Source: Talpa occidentalis (taxonomy: Eukaryota; Chordata; Mammalia; Eulipotyphla; Talpidae). From it: DNA of 64,000 bases. The notes below the pieces were generated by a model. The model was not told where the DNA came from. It made no database searches and saw only the letters and a list, made by a program, of their open reading frames with translations. The position numbers and the translations under genes are program-made. Shown here in pieces: positions 56,591 through 64,000 of the stretch (its first letter is position 1; the number at the start of each line of letters is the position of its first letter). Location of the stretch: the NCBI RefSeq assembly GCF_014898055.3, contig NW_023601322.1, forward strand, positions 70,336,740 through 70,400,739, in the 5' to 3' direction.

Positions 56591-57049
56591 CAGAGCCAGT
56601 GTCAGGAGGACTGGCTTGTGGAGGTGGAAAGAGGAAATTTTTTAAAATATAGTTGGGGAAGGAAGGACTTACAAGGGACAATTAAGCAGAGATCTCAAGA
56701 AAGAGAGTAATAATGTGCCTGTCTAAAGAAAGCATGCCAGAGAAAACAGCTAGTGCAAAGGTCCTGGAGCAGGACTGTGCCTGACATGTTGCGGCACAGA
56801 AAGCCAATGACTGGAGCAGAGGGAGAACTGGAGACCTGAGGAAACAGGGAGGCCAACTCCTCCCACATGGGGTGGCCCTTGGGACCTCTCATTCTCTTTG
56901 TGATGCGGTCTTTACTTATTTATAGAACTCTGCATGGGCCTGCCAATTGAGATGTAGAAAATAAGAAATTTAGGAGCTGGGGGTGAGGGCAGTGATGCTT
57001 TCCATGACCTCTTTGTTTCAGGTTGGACTCATGCAAGTGGAGGCAGCAT
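56591..57049. other. Noncoding DNA, possibly more L2
   Basis: AGAGTAATAATGTGCC, GCACAGAAAGCCAATGACTG and GGGAGAACTGGAGACCTGAG could continue the L2 fragment but are too diverged to be sure. No gene. Confidence 0.35.
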
Positions 57050-57185
57050 GTGGTCATGGGAACAGAAGGTGCTTGGTGTCATAGGGCTTGGTTCAAGCCT
57101 TCACTGTCACAGCCAACCCCGTGACTTCGAGCACATCATGTAGTGTCTGAGCCTCAGATTATGCCTCTGTGTGTATGTCTCTGTG
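57050..57185 (+). repeat. MIR SINE (sense)
   Basis: AGAAGGTGCTTGGTGTCATA, GGGCTTGGTTCAAGCCTTCA and TGTCTGAGCCTCAGATTATG follow the MIR core. Confidence 0.65.
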
Positions 57186-57263
57186 TTATACGAAAAAGAA
57201 ATTGCTGAAAATGCGCCCATGATGGAAAGGAATAGGGTGGAATCTAGTTTACTTCCAATATTT

Positions 57264-57541
57264 TACAAAAAGATTTATTTATGCTTACAAGAACTGGGGT
57301 GTAGGCCAGAGTTACGGGGGGGGGGGTGGTGGTGGTGAGAGGACTCACCAGAGGCAGAGTAGGGAACAGAACAGGCAGATTGAAATTCACTGCTGAGGGG
57401 AGCAATGGGCGAGACAGGAGAGCTCTGCCACGCCTTGTGGGTCGCTTCCTGGCCTACTGGGGATTGAGCCTGTTGCCACAGTGGCCAGTGATAGCCCAAC
57501 AGCACTTTGTCTTTAACCCTTGTGCCCCCAGGGAGGCCTCC
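57264..57541 (-). mobile_element. SINE 11: lineage-specific tRNA-derived SINE (antisense)
   Basis: AAAAGATTTATTTATGCTTA, GAACTGGGGTGTAGGCCAGA, a G-run with (GGT)n at 57317-57336, TCACTGCTGAGGGGAGCAAT and head CCCCCAGGGAGGCCTCC. TSD ACTTCCAATATTT at 57251-57263 against ACTTCCAATATGTT at 57542-57555. Confidence 0.9.
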
Positions 57542-57576
57542 ACTTCCAATATGTTTTTTTTTTTTCATTTTGTTTT

Positions 57577-57640
57577 TATTTATTTTTAATATTTTATTTT
57601 ATATGATTCTTACATCATTTTTAAAAATTTTTCCAATGTT
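57577..57640 (-). repeat. L1 3' terminus (antisense, very short)
   Basis: TTTAATATTTTATTTTATAT and GATTCTTACATCATTTTT equal the plus-strand text at 28208-28245, the extreme 3' end of the younger L1. It is a 60-bp relic. Confidence 0.65.
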
Positions 57641-57974
57641 TTTCTTAACTGCTGCTGCTCCACATAGAACCATGTATTTTAGTAAATAAGCCAATAGACA
57701 CGTATGACTATTTAAGCTGAGCTGAATTGAAATTAAATAAAACATTCAGTTTCTCAGCCATCCTACTTCCATTTCAAGTGCTCACTATCCAAGTGTGGCT
57801 AGGGTATTGGGTGGTGCGGACTCCAGAACATTTCCATCAGCTCTGCAAGTTCTGTTGGCCGGTGGTCCCCTAGAGTAAATGACAAAGCTCTACTTACTTT
57901 GAGCTCTGGTTCACATGTGTGGTGACATTTTATACTGTTGTCTCTGGACCTGCACCACCCCAGTTGCTTTGGGG

Positions 57975-58095
57975 AGGGAATGGTGTGGGATTTCTAAGTC
58001 CCTGGGCAAATTTCCCAAATCAGAATTTCTGAGGGGAAGGCCTCAGGTTCTGTGTCTTAGCCATTTCCTCTGTATTTCTGATGCAGGCTCAAGCT
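57975..58095. mobile_element. MER5-like hAT MITE fragment
   Basis: AAATCAGAATTTCTGAGGGG, AAGGCCTCAGGTTCTGTGTC and CTGTATTTCTGATGCAGG track the MER5A sequence. Confidence 0.6.
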
Positions 58096-58199
58096 CGCGA
58101 TTTGGGGCTCGAAAGGGCACTGTCAGAATTAATTAAGGCGTGTTGCACATCCTGAGATGCTCAGATGATACGAGCTACAGGATATTACTACTAATTGCA

Positions 58200-58960
58200 T
58201 ATTGCTTTGGTGGATCAGTTCCTTTCCTCCTGGTCCACTTGAGATTAGACTAATTTGTTGGGCTCTGCTAACTCCCCTGCAGATAGCATTTCATGTGCTC
58301 TCATAAAAGCTGCCTACATGTTATTTGTACTTTCAGAATATTCCTGGAATAAATGGTACTGTGTTGGTTTATTAGATTTATTTAAGAAAAATAAGCCCAA
58401 TACCCAGTGGCCTGAAGTAGACATTGAAAAAAAAAAAATCCCACAAACCAACCATAGAATTGAATTAAACAACAGTGGGCACAATTTTCTTAGCGGAATG
58501 TGCCAGATGGACAGTGGCCATAGGGGATTACTAGACCAAGAAGATAAACAAGATTAAAATAGAATTATTTCTTATTCCAAATCAGGATTTTTCACTGTAT
58601 TTGCAGCAATGACTCTGGGGGAAATACAGCGTGCAAAGAGTTCACTGTCGTGGTACTAGTGGTGTGTTTGTGCTGTGATAAATCAGTGGATTTATTGATT
58701 TAATTTCCTCTTATTGCTAACCCCCTTCCTATCTGGAGAATATGAATTTAAAAGTTAAGGTGTGTATCTACAGGTTGTAAAGTACCATTTTGTTCTTTCT
58801 CACTGGCTAAGTCCTGTACGGAATTAAAATCGCAGGAAAATCTTGTTAAAGATGGGTCAATTCATTGTGCTGCGGAGGTAGATTTCTTTGTAGGAGATGA
58901 GGCTGGCTGTGGTTCATTCCTGCCACAGGGATGGGCTTCTTTTGACAACTGTTTGCTGTG
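58200..58960. other. Candidate conserved noncoding element
   Basis: About 750 bp of smooth unique sequence with a short inverted pair TAAATCA (58679-58685) and TGATTTA (58696-58702) next to a GATAA word. It is AT-rich and repeat-free except for a 12-base A run at 58427. No coherent open frame. Enhancer-like texture only. Confidence 0.3.
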
Positions 58961-60129
58961 ACTCAGCTGCTTGGGATCACGTCTGCACCCTTGGTAGCTG
59001 CCTCCCGGCATTTGGGTCTGGCTCCCCTTCCGCTTTTTTTTTTTTTTTTTTTTTTAAGCTGTACCAGTGAGCGTGGGTAGCATAGGGCTTTCTTGTGAAG
59101 ATTTGCTGCCTGTCTTAGCTGCAAGCTAAGCCAGGATTTTAGAGATTCACCTTAGGAGGGTTGCCTTTAGTAACCCCCCTTAGAGATAATTTAAACTGCT
59201 GACTTCCCCATCCAGTTTGCCATCACTGATTTTGGAAATTGTCCCTATATCAAATCTTATTCAGTGACCTCTTCGTGTTAGGATCTTATGTGTTTGCAAG
59301 TCAGTGAAACCCAATTCAGGCCGGCTGATGTGCACAGCTGAGTTAGTCCCACATGGTGGATCAGTCTGGTATTGGAGTCCAGGCAGGACTGCCCCCAGGG
59401 CTTGCTCTCACTTCTGTCTAGAGGTTGAAACTCTTGGGGCACTCTGGCTGTGTTCTTAGACCTGTTTTTCCCACTGTGAAGATACATGGAGCTTTTCCAT
59501 GCTGCCCTTCCTGATACAGTCACGTATTAGGCGTCCATATGCAAACTGGCCTGCGGGCTCATGATCCCTTTCCTGGGTGGGTCACTCTGGTGAGGAGCAT
59601 GAGTCCACACTGGCCAGGCCTGACTCGTGGGTTTCCTGTGTGGCAGGGTGGAAATGGAAGTAAAGGGTTTGCTTAAAAGAAGGGGAACCCGCGTGGACCA
59701 GATGAAATAGATCATCCCACCACTCAGGGTGCATCTTCAGGCCTCACTGCAGGTCTTGCATGTGATGTGCAGGAATTGTAATACCTTGGCCCACTCCTCT
59801 CCCAGCTCAGGGGACCTCCATTTTCTAAATTGCATTATTCATTTTTATGGAGGTAATTTGATTTAGAATACAGTATATGATTGAGAGTCATGAATTCACA
59901 CCTCTTCAGCTATGTTGCACACCACACCAAGCACCCAGTTCACCACAGTCCACTTTTACTGGCTGAATTTGCTGTCTGGGCCTATAGAGCAACCTTGCAG
60001 GAGATGACTACCCCTCTTGCACCCCATTTTAGTAGTGGCGGGCGGCCTCGCTGGAGTTGCCAGAGAAACATCATGATGCCAGGGCCTATTCTGCTTGGAG
60101 CAGCTGGGAGACACTACTGCCCTTTCAGG
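58961..60129. other. Unique noncoding DNA with a T run
   Basis: A T run of about 21 bases at 59035-59055 has no SINE body attached. No supported gene. Confidence 0.4.
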
Positions 60130-60325
60130 GAGTTTGGGGTTTGAGTCATGCCTGTGCTTCCCAAGATGTGTGAAGTAGTTCCTGAGCCTCAGTTTCTTCA
60201 TCTCTTAAATATGGATAAAATACTAGTTACTTTACAGTGCCCTTGGGAAAATTGAATCCTAGCAGATTCTGAGAGAGTACTTTGTTAGCACCTGGCACAT
60301 AGTAGGCACTTTCTGAACAGTGGGC
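60130..60325 (+). repeat. MIR SINE (sense)
   Basis: GTTCCTGAGCCTCAGTTTCT, TCATCTCTTAAATATGGATA, AAATACTAGTTACTTTACAG and AGCACCTGGCACATAGTAGG follow MIR from core to tail. Confidence 0.8.
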
Positions 60326-60394
60326 TCTCCTTTGCTGGTGTGCCTGAGGAAGCTGTTAGATTTCTTGTTCTTCCTTAAATTGCCGGGTGGTTTA

Positions 60395-60600
60395 GGAACG
60401 TGGCAGCTAAGCATGTGGGTTTTGGAGCAAGACTACAGGGGCTGAGTCCAAGCCCTGTCTTTTGTTAGCTGTGTGACCTTGGGCCAGCCAGTTAACTCAT
60501 CTATGCTCAGTTGTCTCACTTGAAAAATGAAACACGGACTTCTGAAGACCATATGAGATAATATATCTTAAGTATTTAAGATGATACCAACATTTACTAA
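60395..60600 (+). repeat. MIR SINE (sense)
   Basis: GTGGGTTTTGGAGCAAGACT, TTAGCTGTGTGACCTTGGGC, CAGCCAGTTAACTCATCTAT and CATATGAGATAATATATC are a near full-length MIR, in tandem with the MIR just upstream. Confidence 0.85.
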
Positions 60601-61219
60601 GCCATTAATATGTTCATTATCTGCATTTCCCTGAACTGCATTTCCCTTCTCCTTTGTGGCTTCCCGGACTTGGGAGAGCTGACACTAGGATTTTGCCTAC
60701 CCACACCACTGACACTTGGTGTCAGAAAAGCATTGTCCCCTGTGAACATTTCCCTGGAAATGTCTTTTCCTGGCTCAGAATATTTCTTCATTTCCTGTTA
60801 AGCATGGGTCCAGCTAGATCCCATAAATACAACAGAATAGATCATTTTTCTGTTTTTCACTTTTCTTAACCTTTCATTGGACAGAAAGTTCATGTGTACA
60901 AAGAGCACAGGTAGGATAGACTTGTCACCAAGTGGGCATGCCTGTGTAACCAGCGTGTAGGGCAAGAGAGGGGACAGCCAGCACCCTGGGGGCCCCAGTC
61001 AGTCTCCTCTAATCCTGTCCCTCTCCTTACTTCACTTCCCGCCCTTCTCCTAGAGGTTACCTTGCCTTGGCTTTTCATCACACCTTAGTTTTGCCCCTTT
61101 TCGAACTTCGTCAGTGACGTCATGTGCAGGCCATGATCTTCTGTGTCTGGCCATTCCTTTCCTGGCTCAATATTCTGCATGCAGTGCCCATGCTCTACCG
61201 GGTGACCTCGTGGTAGGAC
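60601..61219. other. Unique noncoding DNA
   Basis: No gene or repeat recognised. Confidence 0.45.
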
Positions 61220-61810
61220 ACTTGGGTTCCATTCTGTTGTGTGAACAGAGCACAATTGATCCATTTTGCTGCTGGTGGATATTTGAGTTGTTTCCAGTGA
61301 AGGTCATTTTGAACATTGCTGCATATGAACATGGTCTCTTGGTGTATCTGCACACATTAAGTTGGGTGTGTTCATCCAGGTGAAATTTCTGGGTCTAAGT
61401 GGTACTCTTGGCCATCTTCAGTTCCTACTGATGTCAGACTCTCCTGCCAAGGCTTTTGTTCAGCACTGAAGTCCACCCTGTTTTACCCAAAAATGGCTGC
61501 AGCTACTTGGTGCTACCCTCTTGCCTGCAGCATGTGAAAGTTCCACTTGTCCTTCGTCTTGATTCCCGGTGGATATGGACAAAGTTCACATTTGAGCAAT
61601 CTGGGTGTATATTGACCTAAGGTTATCTCATTTTGTAAAGTGCAAGTTAAGATCTCTTGTCCCCTGCTTTTAATTGGGTTCTCTCTCTCTCTCTTTTTAT
61701 TTGTGTGAGTTCTTTATATATCCTGACAGCAAGACATTTGTTGGTTCTCAGTGATGCTTGCATCTCCTCTATGTGGTGCGTTTTTTCATCTTCCTTATGG
61801 CGCGTTTCCG
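61220..61810 (-). repeat. Old L1 3'-part fragment (antisense)
   Basis: GGATATTTGAGTTGTTTCCA, GTCATTTTGAACATTGCTGC, TGAAATTTCTGGGTCTAAGT, TTTTAATTGGGTTCTCTC and GAGTTCTTTATATATCCTGA appear in the order of the antisense ORF2 C-terminal region of L1M. Stops everywhere, a fossil. A CT microsatellite at 61681-61694 interrupts it. Confidence 0.75.
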
Positions 61811-63639
61811 ATGAGGAGGATGCTTTATGAGTTTCCTTCTTTGCATACTAGTTCCCTTCCATATTTTAAAGAAACAGCTAGGAAATGTGGTTTCCTGCTC
61901 TGGCTAAGCTGAGTGTATAGCTCTGTGGCTTTGTTCTCACTTCAACCAACTCATCTCCAACTGGGCAGCGCCTGGTCTTTCCTCCTGAATGCCTTTTTCT
62001 TTCTGATAAAACAGAACCACCTTCCTTCACCTTTGCCTCTGGCTTACATGTTAGGGTTTTTTTTTTTTTCCTTTTTCTGTTTTTTTTTTTTTTTTTAAAG
62101 TTTCTATTTTGAGACAATGGAGCCAAAGAAAACTCTGTCTTAAAGAAAAGCAACAGGCCAAACAAGTATTTCCTTCCAGCTTTTCTCTTAATATGACAAT
62201 ATGATGGACAGGCTCTGAAAAGAAGAGGGATTTAGGGTTAACATGCACAGAAGTGAGAATGTTCTCTAAATAGTAATGCCGTGTATAATGGGTTCTCTTG
62301 AGGACTATTCATCAATGTCCTTTTGCTAAGCACCTTCCTTGGATTACCTTGTGCACAATGTAAACTTTTTGACGTTGGCCTCATTTTGAGACTGGAAAAG
62401 CCCCCTTCGGTAGCTTCCCAAGGCCACGTGGTTGGTATACGTTGGCGTCAAGGTTCAAAATGGGCTCTGTTGGGCTGGAGAGATGGGGCTCTATCTGCTG
62501 CCCTGTGGCCCACATGGCAGTCTTGCACATTGCAGTTTGGATCAAGTGAGTCAAACCCTATTTCGCACAACCTGATAGGATAGTTCAGTGCTGATGAACA
62601 GTTGGGTAGTTTCTCCTGCTCCAGTTGCGCACGCTAGTAAAAAGCAGTCATGGGCTTCTCTCCAGGCACCACTGGCTAGTTCACCAGCGAGTCCCTCTCG
62701 GAAATAAATCAGTGAAGCTGTTTCCTTCATGCCTTTAAACGTTCTATTTGTCCTCTTTCTGGAAGGCATTCAATCAAGAGGATCAATCAAGAGGATCTGG
62801 AAATTTTGGGTAAAAGAAGGTGAACTTTAGTGCTGAGTAAAAACCTGGGCTAGAATTATAAATGTAAAAGTCGTTGTGAGTCCACGTATCTTTTTTAAAG
62901 AGGCCTGGTGTGCAAGCGTGAGAATAGTGGTCCCCCTCCGCCTCTGCAACCTGGGCGAAGCCAGTGATGAGAATCTCAGCAGCTTCCAGATCCCCTCTCT
63001 CCTCAATGGTTGAAGAACCCTTACTTTTCCTCCTACTGACCAATTCCTCCTGTTTTGAAGGATTCAGAGAAGAGACCGAGAATTGCGCTGGTGGTGGAGG
63101 TGGACCTTGCAGGGGAAACACTGAGTGGGATTCCAGATGCCATGCTGGCCCTTTATGTCGTGGGCAGCTTGTTGTGAAGACATGGGACAGAGTCACGGTT
63201 GGGTACAGCCGGGTTCCCAAGTCTCACAGATTCTTAGCTCATGGCTGAAAGGGAGGAAGAGCTGCCACTCCCTGCTCTTCTGAAGTGTCAAGAGCACTGT
63301 ACCTTGAAAAGCATCATTTACCAAAATCACTTTAGAAGCTACCTCTGTGTTGTGCTGTGGTGGCCTCAGAACGAGAGACACCTGGCCCCCTCTTGCTGGG
63401 CAGAGCCCCTCACAGTCCCAGGTTTACATGCTGGGGCTGTTGTAGCTCAGTGACTTGTCATTCATAGATGACACTCGCCACTATCCTCCCTTTAACCGTC
63501 CAGTCTGGTCTTAGCTGTGCTTCTGCTTGATTATTGATTACCTCTTACAAAGGGACTTCCCTTCACATGTAACTTGAAAGTAGTATTTTCTCAATTTTAT
63601 GGCTTGTGACTTCCACCCGCCCCTGCTTCTCCCCCCATG
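61811..63639. other. Unique noncoding DNA with two T runs
   Basis: T runs at 62057-62069 and 62080-62095. The 145-codon minus-strand frame 62783-63220 and 94-codon plus frame 62964-63248 overlap and have no domain. No RNA gene seen. Confidence 0.4.
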
Positions 63640-64000
63640 TAGGTACCGCCTAAAGCATAAACAGCTGTTTTCTGGGTAATTTTCCACATCGCCTCTTGAA
63701 CACTGAGCTGCAGAGCCGGGCGCGGGGAATGATTGCCCTCTCCTGAACCAGCCGTCCGTAGGCATGACTACAGTGGCAGCATAAAGATTGGCTGTTTAGG
63801 GAGTTCACAGCGTAGTAATTGCAGAGAGCAATTTGCTTTCTCTCCTCACTAGTGTCTGTCTAGAGACAATTGCAGAAACTTGTAGGGACATCTGAGAAAA
63901 ATCTTGTCCTTGCAGTTGGAGATGAAAAAAGGGAAGGAAAATGCAGTTTCTTTCACTGGTAAACAAATGCCCAACCAGTTAGCAAAGTTTTTGCCCACTT
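63640..64000. other. Candidate conserved noncoding element at window end
   Basis: Repeat-free sequence with a short CpG-rich centre (GAGCCGGGCGCGGGGAATGA), GATTGGCTG (CCAAT-box-like, reversed) and AATTGCAGAGAGCAATTTGC. It continues past the window edge. Inference only. Confidence 0.25.

Noticed and set aside
1..64000. CRISPR arrays, operons, bacterial promoters, prophage
   Set aside because: The repeat content is mammalian throughout. No regularly spaced direct repeats or dense coding were seen.

Overview
The window is nuclear DNA of a placental mammal and looks intronic or intergenic. It holds no recognisable protein-coding exon, no functional RNA gene and no prokaryotic feature. The only open frame with clear protein homology is the C-terminal end of LINE-1 ORF2p (ends at 2248), which belongs to a mobile element. 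What identifies the organism is the repeat set: pan-mammalian MIR, L2, MER5/MER20-like, Tigger and MaLR fossils, several LINE-1 ages, and eleven copies of a lineage-specific tRNA-derived SINE. The SINE head has a pol III box A/box B pair and its tail carries AATAAA followed by TCTT/T-runs (a 'T+' type SINE). From memory this resembles the Rhin-1 family of horseshoe-bat relatives more than carnivore CAN, horse ERE or vesper-bat VES. I hold that species hint only weakly (about 0.35), because no database search was possible. || Layout. 1-2.5 kb: unique DNA, a CA microsatellite, and a young 5'-truncated L1 with a perfect 18-bp target-site duplication (TSD). 2.5-4 kb: smooth unique sequence that may be a conserved noncoding element, then an L2 scrap. 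4.1-7.8 kb: LTRs of one endogenous-retrovirus family, including an antisense LTR nested inside a sense LTR, plus a SINE that splits a MER5-like transposon. 8.3-8.9 kb: two back-to-back antisense SINEs. 9-27 kb: mostly unique DNA with scattered MIR, L2, MER20-like, Tigger-like and old L1 pieces, and one SINE at 21.7 kb. 27.5-34.6 kb: a repeat cluster with old L1 3' ends, a younger L1 3' end, a long antisense L1M copy, and four antisense SINEs nested in them. 34.6-48 kb: unique DNA, MIRs, a MER5-like element, a fourth LTR of the same family, a homeodomain-core-rich candidate element near 43 kb and a pogo-type MITE. 48.2-49.5 kb: a MaLR LTR and a SINE. 51.3-53.8 kb: an old sense-strand L1M containing a TA/CA microsatellite. 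54.4 kb: an internally deleted Tigger1-like transposon. 55.8 and 57.3 kb: SINEs. 58-64 kb: unique DNA with two further candidate conserved noncoding stretches and an antisense L1 fragment near 61.5 kb. || How the parts relate. The L1s supply the retrotransposition machinery. The SINEs carry A-rich tails and TSDs of the L1 type, so they were very probably moved by L1 in trans. Nesting gives a relative order: Tigger/MER5/MIR/L2 and old L1M first, then LTRs, then SINEs and the youngest L1. No cellular pathway or operon is present.
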